Source: Synergistaceae bacterium (GTDB lineage: Bacteria; Synergistota; Synergistia; Synergistales; Aminithiophilaceae). Taken from it: a DNA stretch of 64,000 bases. The notes under the pieces were generated by a model. It did not search any database. It was given only the letters and a program-made list of their open reading frames with translations, and had not been told where the DNA came from. The position numbers were made by a program, and so were the translations under genes. Position 1 is the first letter of the stretch, and the number at the start of each line of letters is the position of its first letter. Positions 45,432-54,212 of this stretch are shown piece after piece. The stretch covers positions 723,482-787,481 of the forward strand of contig JAESII010000004.1 of NCBI GenBank assembly GCA_016756725.1, in the 5' to 3' direction.

Positions 45432-46443
45432 GGCGTTCCTCCTTCTCCCGGCGGATCGCGTCGATGAGCCGGGGCAGGATCTCATAGAGGTCGCCGCAGA
45501 GGGCCACGTCGGCGACGCGGAAGAGGGGAGCCTCGGGGTCCTTGTTGACGGCGATGATCGTCTCCGCCGTCTGCATGCCCGCCAGATGCTGGACGGCTCC
45601 GGAGATGCCGGCGGCCAGATAGATTCTGGGGGCGACGACCTTGCCCGAAAGTCCCACCTGGTGGGGGTAGGAGATCCACTTGGCCTCGACGGTGGGCCGG
45701 CTGGCTCCGACGGCGCCTTCGAGCAGGTCGGCCAGCTCCTGGAGGAGCCGGAAGCCCTCGGGGCGCTTGAGCCCCTTGCCGCCGGAGACGATGACGTCCA
45801 GCCCCTGGATGTCGACCTCCTCGCCCTCGACGGATTCCTCGCCGAGACAGACCACGGAGGTGCAAAAAAGGGACTCGTCCAGGAGGGGCCGTTCCACCCG
45901 GCCCAGGCGGTCCTGGGGAGGGGCCACGGGGAAGGTCTTGGGCCGGACCGTCGCCATCTGGGGAAGATGGTCCGGCGTCTTGATCGTGGCGATGACGTTG
46001 CCGCCGATGGCGGGCCGCGTCTGGAGGAGCAGTCCCGTCTCGGCGTCGATCTCCAGGCCCGTGCAGTCCGCCGTCAGTCCCGTGTGGATCAGGGCCGCCA
46101 CGGCGGGCAGCAGGGTCCTTCCTGTCGTCGTCGCCGGGGCGAGGACGATCTCGGCGTCGCCTTTTCCGATGAGATGGGCGACGATGCGGCTGTGGACCTC
46201 GGCGTTGAGCGAGCCCAGCCTTTCGTCCTCGACGAGGAGGATCCGGTCGGCGCCGTGGCGGAAGAGGGGCTCGACGGGCTCCTCCGAGGGCGACCGGAGG
46301 ACGATGGCCGTCACCTCCCGGCCCCGGGCGTCGGCCAGCTCGCGGGCCTTGGAGACCAGCTCCAGCGTGCAGGAGTGGATGCCGCTCCTGCGGACCTCGG
46401 CGACGACGAAGACGCCGCCCAGGCCGTTCCGTTCCGTCCTCAT
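45424..46443 (-). CDS. etfA: Electron transfer flavoprotein alpha subunit
   Basis: 339 residues. The C-terminal FAD domain has VSGGKGLKRPEGFRLLQ, VGASRPTVE and APRIYLAAGISGAVQHLAGM, the classic EtfA signature. It passes electrons between the 2-hydroxyacid dehydrogenase and its acceptors. It overlaps etfB by four bases upstream and the oxidase gene by eight bases downstream, so all three are translationally coupled. Confidence 0.95.
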   Translation of the reverse strand: MRTERNGLGGVFVVAEVRRSGIHSCTLELVSKARELADARGREVTAIVLRSPSEEPVEPLFRHGADRILLVEDERLGSLNAEVHSRIVAHLIGKGDAEIVLAPATTTGRTLLPAVAALIHTGLTADCTGLEIDAETGLLLQTRPAIGGNVIATIKTPDHLPQMATVRPKTFPVAPPQDRLGRVERPLLDESLFCTSVVCLGEESVEGEEVDIQGLDVIVSGGKGLKRPEGFRLLQELADLLEGAVGASRPTVEAKWISYPHQVGLSGKVVAPRIYLAAGISGAVQHLAGMQTAETIIAVNKDPEAPLFRVADVALCGDLYEILPRLIDAIRREKEERHD

Positions 46444-47243
46444 GCCTGTCCTCCTCCCTGGAGAAGGGCCTTCTCCTTCAGCAGGGCGACGACGTGAGCG
46501 ATGCCTCGGTCGAGATCCCTGGCTCCGTAAAAGGCCGTCTGGCGGGTGATCTTGGGATGGGCGATCCTGACGACCCGTGTCGGTGAGCCCGAAAGCCCCA
46601 CCTCGGTCTCCTCCAGGCCCAGGTCGGACAGTCCCCAGCGGGTCACCTCGGCCCGCCGTCCCCGCTTCTTCCCCGCCAGGGTCGGCATGGAGGGTTCGTT
46701 GAGGTCGTGGAGGACTGTGGCCAGACAGGGATAGGGGAGGCGCAGCCTCTGATAGCCCTCCTCGACGGTGCGCCGCACCTCGAGCCCCCCGTCGGTGGCC
46801 GACAGGCGACTCACGTAGGTGGCGAAGGGCAGCCCCAGAAGGGTTGCCACCTCGGGGCCGACCTGGCCCGTCTCTCCATCGGTGGCCTTCTCTCCGGCCA
46901 GGACAAGATCGTAGGGGCCCGTCTTCTCCAGCAACGTCGCCAGCACCTTGGCCGTGGCCCAGGTGTCGGCTCCGGCGAAGGCCCGGTCCGAGAGGAGGTG
47001 GGCCCTGTCGGCCCCCAGGGCCAGCCCTTCCCGGAGGGCCCGTTCGGCCTGGGGCGGTCCCATGGAGAGGACCGTCACCGTTCCGCCCCGTTCTCCCTTC
47101 AGGAAGAGAGCGGCCTCAAGGGCGTTGAGGTCAAGGGGGTTGATCAGACTGCCGACGCCGTCACGGATCATCGTCCCCTTTTCGGGGTCCATCTTCACCT
47201 CGTCCGTGTCGGGAACCTGCTTGATGAGCACTGCGATCTTCAT
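46440..47243 (-). CDS. etfB: Electron transfer flavoprotein beta subunit
   Basis: 267 residues from ATG 47243 (GGAGGAG site); the in-frame start 33 bases upstream has no better site. MKIAVLIKQVPDTDEVK, INPLDLNALEAALFL, LSMGPPQAERALREGLALG and AGEKATDGETGQVGPE define EtfB. In bifurcating Etfs this subunit holds the second flavin near the NAD site; the sequence is compatible but I cannot confirm bifurcation. First gene of the minus-strand operon, divergent from the GntR regulator. Confidence 0.95.
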   Translation of the reverse strand: MKIAVLIKQVPDTDEVKMDPEKGTMIRDGVGSLINPLDLNALEAALFLKGERGGTVTVLSMGPPQAERALREGLALGADRAHLLSDRAFAGADTWATAKVLATLLEKTGPYDLVLAGEKATDGETGQVGPEVATLLGLPFATYVSRLSATDGGLEVRRTVEEGYQRLRLPYPCLATVLHDLNEPSMPTLAGKKRGRRAEVTRWGLSDLGLEETEVGLSGSPTRVVRIAHPKITRQTAFYGARDLDRGIAHVVALLKEKALLQGGGQA

Positions 47244-47384
47244 GAAAGGGCACTCCTCCTGCGCGAAAGACATCACCCGGCGTGAGGATGTGGTCCCGGC
47301 CGGTCTCTTTTGCCATCGCTTTGATGGAATGAAGTCTCTTCATCCTCCGTCTTGCTTGCATGAGTTTACCGCCAGTGCTATAGT

Positions 47385-47479
47385 TGTGTCCAGCAGCATA
47401 CTGTAAACAAATCTGACTTATCAGCATTTGCAGTGGTTTGACGGATTCAGGATAATTTTTGTCTGTGTCCAGTATGCAA
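47385..47479. promoter_or_regulatory. Divergent promoter region with repeated operator-like sites
   Basis: TGTGTCCAG occurs twice in direct orientation (47385-47393 and 47464-47472), 79 bp apart. Attached to these, CAGCATACTG (47394-47403) and CAGTATGCAA (47470-47479) are near-inverted copies of CAGTATGC. Between them lies a plus-strand promoter, TTGCAG (47428-47433), 17 bp, GATAAT (47451-47456). The sites bracket the gntR promoter in the gap shared with etfB, as expected for an autoregulating GntR repressor. Confidence 0.5.
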
Positions 47480-47497
47480 TAAAGAGGAGGCCTGGTC

Positions 47498-48208
47498 CTG
47501 AAGACTCTGACGCCGACTTTGACGGAACGAGCCTATTTCGAGCTCCGCAACGGCATTCTCAACGGCGAGATCGGCCCCGGTGCCTATCTTCTTGAGGAGC
47601 GCCTCGCCGCCCGTCTTGGCATGAGCCGCACGCCCATACGGACGGCGCTGAAGATGCTTTTGACCGAAGGCTTCCTCATCCAGGGGGAAGACCGCCGTCT
47701 CCGGGTGGCCGGCATTTCTCTCAAGGAGCTGGAGGAGACCTTCGCGGCCCGCCGGGCCGTCGAGGGAGCCATCGCCGACTTGGCCTGCCGTGCCGGAGGC
47801 AGCGCCGAACTGGCCCGGCTGGAGCATTTCGTCTATGACGAGGAGCTGGCTCACCGGGAACACAACCGCCTTTTGATTCTCCACAGCGACAGGAACTTCC
47901 ACGCCCAACTGGCCCGTATGGCCGGCAACGCCTTCCTGGCCGACTTTCAGGAGCGTCTCGGCGGCGTCGTCAGCCGCTTTCTCGCCCTCAGCTCGACCCT
48001 GAACGAAGAGATCATCCTGGCCCTGGAAGAACACCGGGCCATCGTCGCCGCCTTGGCAGGCCGGGACCCCAAAGAGGCCCGGTCGGCCATGTTGCGTCAT
48101 CTGGACAACATCGAGGACCGGATCCGCCGGCGCGTCGGCGGCCCGGTCCTCGACGAAGACGAAGGAGAGGAGACGGGAACATGCAGATCCATTGGGACCG
48201 ATTTCTGA
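47498..48208 (+). CDS. GntR-family (FadR/FCD) transcriptional regulator, probable CTG start
   Basis: About 236 residues. N-terminal winged helix (YFELRNGILNGEIGPGAYLLEERLAARLGMSRTPIRTALKML) and an all-helical FCD ligand domain with metal-type ligands (DRNFHAQLARMAGN, EHRAIVAALAGRD). CTG 47498 is seven bases after GAGGAGG and in frame; the later TTG at 47519 has no site. FCD regulators usually respond to organic acids. It is divergent from etfB-etfA-oxidase and overlaps the aminotransferase by 28 bases, so it probably controls both sides in response to a 2-hydroxy or 2-oxo acid. Confidence 0.88.
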   Translation: MKTLTPTLTERAYFELRNGILNGEIGPGAYLLEERLAARLGMSRTPIRTALKMLLTEGFLIQGEDRRLRVAGISLKELEETFAARRAVEGAIADLACRAGGSAELARLEHFVYDEELAHREHNRLLILHSDRNFHAQLARMAGNAFLADFQERLGGVVSRFLALSSTLNEEIILALEEHRAIVAALAGRDPKEARSAMLRHLDNIEDRIRRRVGGPVLDEDEGEETGTCRSIGTDF

Positions 48209-49410
48209 CGGAAAAGGTGGCCAAGCGCCTTGAGCCTTCGCTGATCGGCGAGATGATGATGCTCGTCAAGGAGCGGGAGGCCATCTCCTTCACCGCCGGT
48301 GAGCCCAGCGCCGACCTCTATCCTCTGGAGGAGCTCGGAAAATCCTTTGAGCGGGCCTTCGGGGAGCCCTCCCTTTTCGCCTACTACCCCCACAACGGCG
48401 GCCTTCTGGAGCTGCGTCGCTGGATCGCCGACTGGATGAAAGGCGACGGCCTCGCTCCCCGGAGCCTCACGGAAGAGGAGATCCTCCTCACCAACGGCTC
48501 TCAGGAGGGCATTCATCTTCTGGCCGAGGCCTTCATCGCCGAAGGTGACGCCATCGTCGTCGAAAGTCCCACCTACCCCGAGGCCCTGCTCACCTTCCGT
48601 CGCCAGGGAGCACGTTTTCTCTCCGTCCCCGTCGACCGTGACGGCATCGTCCCCGAGGCCCTCGAAAGGGTGTTGGCCGAGGCGGGGCCGGTCAAGTTCA
48701 TCTACACCATCGTCAACTTCCAGAACCCTTCGGGCTACACGACGACGGACGAGCGCAAGGCCCAAGTCCTCGCCTTGGCTCGCCGGTACGACACGGTCAT
48801 CATCGAAGACGACCCCTACCGTCACCTTCGCTACGAGGGGGCGCCTCAGGGGAGCTATTTCGCCCTCGACGGAGAGGGGGGACGGGTGATCTACCTCGGC
48901 AGCTTCTCCAAGATCGTCGTCCCCGGCATCCGCGTCGGCTGGATGGCCCTGCCCCCGGAACTGGCCGACAAGATGACGGAGCTGCGCGTCTCCTGCGAGA
49001 TCAGCCTCCCCGCCCTGACCCAGTACGCCCTCTGGGATTTTCTCAAGGACCGGGACCTGCCCCATTACCTGTCGACTCTTCGGGGCGCCTACAGGAGCCG
49101 CCGCGATGCCCTGGCCGAGGCCCTGCGCGGCCAATGCGGTCCTCTGGGGTTGGAAATCGACGTGCCCCAAGGCGGCTTTTTCCTCTGGGGCCGCATCCCC
49201 TGGGTCAAGGACATGGTCGCCTTCGCCCGCTATGCCATCGAAGAGGAGCGGATCGGTTTCATTCCGGGACGGATCTTCTTCGCCGACGAGACCGAAGGAG
49301 CCGACACGATCCGCTTCTCCTTCGCCAAGGTCGACGGCGACCTCGCCAGGGAGGGGGCCCGCCGTCTGGCTCGGGCCATGACCTCCTACCGTTCGGCCCT
49401 CAATAATTGA
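48181..49410 (+). CDS. PLP-dependent aminotransferase, 2-aminoadipate/MocR-like class I
   Basis: 409 residues, fold type I. VNFQNPSGYTTT binds the cofactor Asp/Asn side, DDPYRHLRYEG holds the pyridine-N aspartate, and GSFSKIVVPGIRVGW the Schiff-base lysine. The sequence resembles LysN/2-aminoadipate transaminases and the catalytic half of MocR regulators. A 2-oxoacid product would fit with the neighbouring 2-hydroxyacid genes, but the substrate is unknown. Its end overlaps the TRAP promoter. Confidence 0.9.
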   Translation: MQIHWDRFLTEKVAKRLEPSLIGEMMMLVKEREAISFTAGEPSADLYPLEELGKSFERAFGEPSLFAYYPHNGGLLELRRWIADWMKGDGLAPRSLTEEEILLTNGSQEGIHLLAEAFIAEGDAIVVESPTYPEALLTFRRQGARFLSVPVDRDGIVPEALERVLAEAGPVKFIYTIVNFQNPSGYTTTDERKAQVLALARRYDTVIIEDDPYRHLRYEGAPQGSYFALDGEGGRVIYLGSFSKIVVPGIRVGWMALPPELADKMTELRVSCEISLPALTQYALWDFLKDRDLPHYLSTLRGAYRSRRDALAEALRGQCGPLGLEIDVPQGGFFLWGRIPWVKDMVAFARYAIEEERIGFIPGRIFFADETEGADTIRFSFAKVDGDLAREGARRLARAMTSYRSALNN

Positions 49411-49434
49411 CTTTGATTTTTTCTTGCGTAAAAT
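49407..49434 (+). promoter_or_regulatory. Promoter of the TRAP transporter operon
   Basis: TTGACT (49407-49412) overlaps the aminotransferase stop; TAAAAT (49429-49434) follows after 16 bp in an AT-rich stretch. A ~115-nt leader then precedes dctP. Confidence 0.6.
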
Positions 49435-49549
49435 ACATAACTATTGTTTAGAAGGAGGGTTGTCCCGGGAGAAAGCCGTCCCTTTCCCTGTCTGGTCCTG
49501 TAGAAGACACCGCCTTTATGTCGCATCGAGAGAAGGAGGCATCATCACC

Positions 49550-50554
49550 ATGAGGATGAACAAGAGGTTATTCGCCGTCACCCTTTCGCTCGTCGCCCTG
49601 ACGGGACTGGCCTTGGCCGGACCGGCCCTGGCCAAGACCTACACGATCAAGATGGCCTATGTCGTTCCCGAGACCCAGTCGACGCACATCGCCGCCGCCG
49701 AGGCCTTCAAGCCCTACGTGGAAGAGGCCTCGGAGGGCCGCATCAAGGTCGAACTCTACCCCAACGGCCAGCTTGGCGGCGACCGCCAGGCCATCGAGGC
49801 CGTCCAGCTCGGCACGGTGCACATGACCATTCCCGCCGCGGCCGTCCTCTCCGGCTTTGAACCCAAGTTCCAGGTCTTTGACCTTCCTTTCGTTTTCAAG
49901 TCCAAGGAAGCCGCCTACAAGGCCCTTGACGGCGAACTGGGCGACAGGCTCTCGTCCCTGCTGATTCCGCTGGGAATGCGCAACCTGGCCTTCGCCGAGA
50001 ACGGCTTCCGCCACGTCTCGAACAACAAGGGGCCCATCACCAAGCCGGAAGACCTGGCCGGTTTCAAGATCCGCACCATGGAGAACCCCGTTCACATGGC
50101 CACCTTCAAGGCTCTGGGGGCCAACCCGACGCCGATCAGCTTCGGCGAGCTCTACACCGCTCTTCAGCAGAAGGTCGTCGACGCTCAGGAGAATCCCATC
50201 CCTCTCGTGTACACCTCCAAGTTCTACGAGGTACAGAAATACTACTCCCTGACGGGCCATGTCTACGCCGCCACGGTGGTCCTCGTCAACGACGCCTTCT
50301 TCGCCTCCCTGCCCGAGGACCTGCAGGACATCCTCGTCGAAGGGGCCGTCCGGTACCGCACCTATCAGCGCGAACTCTCCCAGAAACAGGATGAGGAGAT
50401 GATCGCCAAGCTCCGCGAGGCCGGCATGGAGGTCAACGAGCTGACGGAGGAGCAGAAGCGGGCTTTCATCGAGAAGACCCTTCCCGTCTACGATCAGTTC
50501 GCTGACGAGATCGGCGCCGACCTGATCGAGCTCGCCAAGAAGGCCAACGACTAG
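49550..50554 (+). CDS. TRAP transporter substrate-binding protein (DctP family)
   Basis: 334 residues; ATG follows AAGGAGG. Signal peptide at residues 1-~26 (NKRLFAVTLSLVALTGLALAGPALA). Mature DctP fold with FKPYVEEASEGRIKVELYPNGQLGGDRQ and the substrate-carboxylate region FKIRTMENPVHMATFKALGANPTP (broken here into MENPVHMATFKALG). It captures an organic anion in the periplasm for DctQM. Given the neighbouring oxidase, lactate or another 2-hydroxyacid is a plausible ligand. Confidence 0.94.
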   Translation: MRMNKRLFAVTLSLVALTGLALAGPALAKTYTIKMAYVVPETQSTHIAAAEAFKPYVEEASEGRIKVELYPNGQLGGDRQAIEAVQLGTVHMTIPAAAVLSGFEPKFQVFDLPFVFKSKEAAYKALDGELGDRLSSLLIPLGMRNLAFAENGFRHVSNNKGPITKPEDLAGFKIRTMENPVHMATFKALGANPTPISFGELYTALQQKVVDAQENPIPLVYTSKFYEVQKYYSLTGHVYAATVVLVNDAFFASLPEDLQDILVEGAVRYRTYQRELSQKQDEEMIAKLREAGMEVNELTEEQKRAFIEKTLPVYDQFADEIGADLIELAKKAND

Positions 50555-50570
50555 CGAAATTCCTTGTCAC

Positions 50571-50596
50571 GCCGGGGCGCTTCCGAGCGCCCCGGC
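50571..50596 (+). other. Intercistronic hairpin between dctP and dctQ
   Basis: A perfect 11-bp stem (GCCGGGGCGCT) with a TCCG loop and no T-run lies 17 bp after dctP. Such hairpins protect the 3' end of the binding-protein message or partly terminate, so dctP would be made in excess of the membrane subunits. Confidence 0.7.
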
Positions 50597-50625
50597 AGCC
50601 CAACGAAAGGGGGGGTGGGGAAATC

Positions 50626-51108
50626 GTGCTTGGCAAAATCTGGAACCGCCTGGAGGAGATCCTTCTCGTCACCAGTCTCGCCTTCACCGTTGGCCTCATT
50701 TTCATTCAGGTCCTGATGCGTTATGTCTTTCAGAACTCCCTCTCCTGGAGCGAAGAGCTTGCCCGCTACCTCTTCCTCTGGCAGATCTGGCTGGGAGCCA
50801 GCTTCGCCGTCAAGGAACAGGCCCACCTCCGGATCGGGGCCCTCGTCGACAACGTCCCGCCTAAAGCCAAGAGGGCCATGGAATTCGCGGCCCTGCTGGC
50901 CTGGTTCGCCTTCAGTCTCTTTCTGGCCGTCAAGGGATCGGAGCTGGCTCTCCTCCTTCTGAAGCGGGGCCAGGTCTCGCCGGCCATGAGGATGCCCATG
51001 GCCTACGCCTATGCCTCCGTCCCCGTCGGATCGGCCCTCATGGCGATCCGTCTCGTCGAGGAGATGGTCCGTTTCTTCCGCAGGCCTCCCACGGGGGAGG
51101 TGGGCTAG
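50626..51108 (+). CDS. TRAP transporter small membrane subunit (DctQ)
   Basis: 160 residues, GTG start, four membrane helices. QVLMRYVFQNSLSWSEELARYLFLW is the DctQ signature, followed by EQAHLRIGALVD. It is the small permease subunit that pairs with DctM, whose ATG directly follows its stop. Confidence 0.93.
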   Translation: MLGKIWNRLEEILLVTSLAFTVGLIFIQVLMRYVFQNSLSWSEELARYLFLWQIWLGASFAVKEQAHLRIGALVDNVPPKAKRAMEFAALLAWFAFSLFLAVKGSELALLLLKRGQVSPAMRMPMAYAYASVPVGSALMAIRLVEEMVRFFRRPPTGEVG

Positions 51109-52392
51109 ATGTCGGTCCTCGCCCTTTTCGCCGTTCTCACGGCCTGTCTGGCCCTCTCCATCCCCATCGGCATCTCCCTGGGCATCGCCACGGCCATCAT
51201 CCTCTGGCTGACGAGCGATATCCCCCTCATCATGATCAGCCAGAACGCCTTCGCGGCCCTCGACTCCTTCCCTCTTCTGGCCATTCCTCTTTTCATGCTC
51301 GCCGGTTCCCTCATGAGTTACGGCGGCATCTCGAGGCGTCTCGTCGCCCTCGCCGACAGCCTGGTGGGCTTCATCTCCGGCGGTCTGGCCATGGTGACCG
51401 TCACGGCCTGCATGTTCTTCGGCGCCATTTCGGGTTCGGGGCCGGCCACGGTTTCGGCCATCGGCTCCTTCATGATCCCGGCGATGAAGAAGAAGCAGTA
51501 CGGCGACGGCTTCGCCGCGGCTCTCACGGCGGCGGCCGGTTCCATCGGCGTCATCATCCCGCCCTCGATTCCCTTCGTCATCTACGGCGTCGTCTCGGGA
51601 GCCTCCATCGGCGAGATGTTCATGGCCGGCGTCATCCCCGGCATCATCATCGGCCTGGCCCTCATGACCGTCTCCTACGTCATCGCCAGGAAGAGGGGCT
51701 ACCCCAAAAGCGACACGCCGCCGACGGCTTCGGGACTCTGGAAGACCTTCCGTGAGGCCTTCTGGGCCCTTCTCGTCCCCCTCATCATCCTCGGCGGCAT
51801 CTACGGCGGCATCTTCACCCCCACCGAGGCCGCCGTCGTCGCCGTCGTCTACTCCCTCTTCATCGGACGCTTCGTCTATCACGAACTCGACGGCGTCACG
51901 ACGTACCGTGCCTTCCGCGACGCGGCCCTCGTCAACGGGGCGACGACGTTCATGATTGGCCTCTCCATGGGCTTTGCCCAGTACCTCACCATGGAGCAGA
52001 TCCCCATCAAGATCGCCGGGGCCATGCTGGCTCTCTCGTCCAACTACGTCGTCATCATCCTGCTCATCCTGGCGCTGCTTCTCGTCGTGGGCTGCTTCGT
52101 CGACAACATCTCGTCCATGATCATTCTGACGCCCATCCTCCTCCCCGTCGTCGAGAAGCTTGGCATGGAACCGGTCCACTTCGGTCTCGTCATGACCGTC
52201 GCCCTCGCCACGGGCTTCATCACCCCCCCTTATGGGGCCAATCTCTTCGTCGCCTCCGCCGTCTCTGGCGTGAGGATGGAGAAGATCTCACGCAACATGG
52301 TTCCCTTCTTCGCCGCCCTCATGGGCTGCCTGCTCCTTTTTGCCTTCGTGCCGGCCCTCAGCATGGGCCTCGTGAGACTCTTCATGCGCTGA
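51109..52392 (+). CDS. TRAP transporter large permease subunit (DctM)
   Basis: 427 residues, about 12 membrane helices. FPLLAIPLFMLAGSLMSYGGIS, GAISGSGPATVSAIGSFMIP and AAAGSIGVIIPPSIPFVIYG are typical DctM motifs. It drives sodium- or proton-coupled uptake of the anion delivered by the DctP protein. It ends 8 bp before the long inverted repeat at 52401, which may act as its transcript end. Confidence 0.95.
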   Translation: MSVLALFAVLTACLALSIPIGISLGIATAIILWLTSDIPLIMISQNAFAALDSFPLLAIPLFMLAGSLMSYGGISRRLVALADSLVGFISGGLAMVTVTACMFFGAISGSGPATVSAIGSFMIPAMKKKQYGDGFAAALTAAAGSIGVIIPPSIPFVIYGVVSGASIGEMFMAGVIPGIIIGLALMTVSYVIARKRGYPKSDTPPTASGLWKTFREAFWALLVPLIILGGIYGGIFTPTEAAVVAVVYSLFIGRFVYHELDGVTTYRAFRDAALVNGATTFMIGLSMGFAQYLTMEQIPIKIAGAMLALSSNYVVIILLILALLLVVGCFVDNISSMIILTPILLPVVEKLGMEPVHFGLVMTVALATGFITPPYGANLFVASAVSGVRMEKISRNMVPFFAALMGCLLLFAFVPALSMGLVRLFMR

Positions 52393-52400
52393 CGGAAAGC

Positions 52401-52475
52401 AAGGATCGGGGTCAGGTCTTGATTCTTGACAAAGTGAACCTTTTTGTCAAGAATCAAGACCTGACCCCGATCCTT
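52401..52475. repeat. Perfect 33-bp inverted repeat (REP/RAYT-like palindromic element)
   Basis: Two exactly complementary 33-nt arms (52401-52433 and 52443-52475) flank a 9-nt loop. Each arm contains the core GATCGGGGTCAGGTCTTG. The element lies between dctM and the fragment of a permease gene. Its core recurs in the composite palindrome at 57074-57276. The length and perfection exceed an ordinary terminator and suggest a mobile, transposase-dispersed repeat such as those mobilised by Y1-type (RAYT/IS200-like) transposases; no transposase is encoded here. Confidence 0.85.
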
Positions 52476-52697
52476 GGGACCATCTTCGGCTCCTCCAAAT
52501 GGAGCGGCCTTCTTTCCCGCTATCCCGCCGGAAGGGTGGCCCCCTTCTCGCTTCTGATCCCGCTGACGAGCCTCGTCCTGGCCCGGGTGATCCTTCAGGA
52601 GCAGCTGTCTCCGCTGCAGTACCTGGGCAGCCTCGTCGTCATCGTCGGCCTCTGCATCATCAACTTCCGCGGCGCCCTGAGGCCGAGGGCGGTCTGA
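52476..52697 (+). pseudogene. C-terminal fragment of an EamA-type permease
   Basis: About 73 codons directly joined to the right arm of the inverted repeat. The reading GSSKWSGLLSRYPAGRVAPF, then SLLIPLTSLVLARVILQEQL and LGSLVVIVGLCIINFRG, is the last part of an EamA drug/metabolite transporter of the amino-acid exporter branch. The first ~230 residues are absent. An open frame extends back through the repeat but is not a plausible protein. The boundary with the repeat suggests the element or a deletion at it destroyed the gene. Confidence 0.8.
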
Positions 52698-52703
52698 CCT
52701 CTT

Positions 52704-54212
52704 TCAGGAGAGGTGTCTCTCCAGGGGTTGGGGTAAAAGAGGCGCCAGGTCGCCGGGAGGGAAGTCGCGCAGAGCCTTCCCGGCGGCGGCGCGGAGGAAG
52801 TTGTCGACCCACCAGAAGATGTCCCGTCGCTTGACGATCTGCCTGAGACGCCTCATCCTCTTCCGCCGATCCTTGAGGTCCATGAAGAAGGCCTCTTTGA
52901 GCACCTTGGAGAGGCCTTCGATGTCGTGGGGGTTGACGAGAAGGGCCCCCTGGGCGAGCTGCCCCGCCGCACCGGCGAATTCACTTAGGATGAGGATGCC
53001 GTCGTTGTCGAGTTGGCAGGTGCAATATTCCTTGGCGACGAGATTCATCCCGTCCCGCAGGGGCGTGACGACGGCCACGTCGGCGGCCCTGTAGAATCCG
53101 GCCAGCTCCTCCGGCGGCAGGGAGCGGAAAAAAAAGATCAGCGGCACCCAGCCTGTCGTGGCGAAGCGGCCGTTGATGCGGCTCACCGTCTGGGCGATCT
53201 CGTCGCGGAGGCGGCTGTAGGCGCCGACGCCCTCCCGGCTGGGGACGAGAATCTGGACGAAGACCACCTTCTCCCGCAGCTCCTCGTTCTGCTCCAGAGT
53301 ACGCTCGTAGGCTTCAAGGCGCTGGAGAACCCCCTTGGTGTAGTCGAGGCGGTCGACGCCGAGATAGATCTTGCGGTCCCCGTGGGTCTGCCGGAGGGCC
53401 TTTTGAGTCTCCCGGGCCATCTCCGACCGGGCGAGAGTCTCGAAGTGGCCGTAGTCGATGCTGATCGGCAGGGCTCCGGCGATGACGTCGCCCTCGTCGC
53501 GGCTGATGCGGACCACCGGCCCCCGGCCCCGGATCCGCGACGAGGGCCAGAAGGCCCGCAGGCAGGCCTGAAAATTCTGCCGGTCCCTCAGCGTCTGGAA
53601 TCCGACGAAGTCGAAGGCCGCCAGAGCCTCCATGACCTCATAGCGCCAGGGAAGCTTGAGGAAGATGTCCGGCGGCGGGAAAGGGATATGGAGGAAGAAG
53701 GCGCACCGCCTTTCGCGGTCCTTTTTTTTGAGTTCCAGGGCTAGATTCATCAGGTGGTAGTCGTGGACCCAGATGAAATCCTCATGGCGGCTGTGGCGGC
53801 TCACGACGCGGGCGAAGCGGCTGTTCACGGCCCGATAGGCCTCCCAGAAACGGGGATAGAAGAGGCATTCCGTCTGGAGGTCGTGAAAGAGGGGCCAGAT
53901 CGAGGCGTTGGCGAAGCCCTCGTAGTAGTCTTTGACCTCTTCGGCCTCGAGCGTCACGGGGATGAGGCGGTAGCCGCTCGACTTCGAGATGGGGCCCAAG
54001 ATGTGGCGGAGCAGATTCCTTTCGATGGGTTCTCTGTTGCCGGGCCAGCCGACCCAAATCCCCCCCCGGTCTTTGAGGACCGGTCCCAGTGCCGAGACGA
54101 GACCGCCTGACCCGGCCTCGAAGCGCCAGGTGTCTCCCTCCCTCCGCAGAGCCAGGGGGAGGCGGTTGGAGACGACGACGAGGCGGCCTCCCCCGTTGGG
54201 ATTATCCTTCAT
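52704..54212 (-). CDS. otsA: Trehalose-6-phosphate synthase
   Basis: 502 residues, GT20 family. VVVSNRLPL at the N-terminus, GGLVSALGPVL, VHDYHLMNLAL, FFLHIPFPPPDIF, GVDRLDYTKGV and LRDGMNLVAKEY are the conserved donor and acceptor motifs. It makes trehalose-6-phosphate from UDP- or ADP-glucose and glucose-6-phosphate. Last gene of the trehalose operon; overlaps otsB by 11 bases. Confidence 0.96.
   Translation of the reverse strand: MKDNPNGGGRLVVVSNRLPLALRREGDTWRFEAGSGGLVSALGPVLKDRGGIWVGWPGNREPIERNLLRHILGPISKSSGYRLIPVTLEAEEVKDYYEGFANASIWPLFHDLQTECLFYPRFWEAYRAVNSRFARVVSRHSRHEDFIWVHDYHLMNLALELKKKDRERRCAFFLHIPFPPPDIFLKLPWRYEVMEALAAFDFVGFQTLRDRQNFQACLRAFWPSSRIRGRGPVVRISRDEGDVIAGALPISIDYGHFETLARSEMARETQKALRQTHGDRKIYLGVDRLDYTKGVLQRLEAYERTLEQNEELREKVVFVQILVPSREGVGAYSRLRDEIAQTVSRINGRFATTGWVPLIFFFRSLPPEELAGFYRAADVAVVTPLRDGMNLVAKEYCTCQLDNDGILILSEFAGAAGQLAQGALLVNPHDIEGLSKVLKEAFFMDLKDRRKRMRRLRQIVKRRDIFWWVDNFLRAAAGKALRDFPPGDLAPLLPQPLERHLS

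Noticed and set aside
52401-52475. The inverted repeat as an ordinary dctM terminator
   Set aside because: The arms are 33 bp and perfect and the T-run falls in the loop rather than after the hairpin. Its core recurs at 57154 and at the ends of another element, so a repeat family explains it better, although termination may be a side effect.
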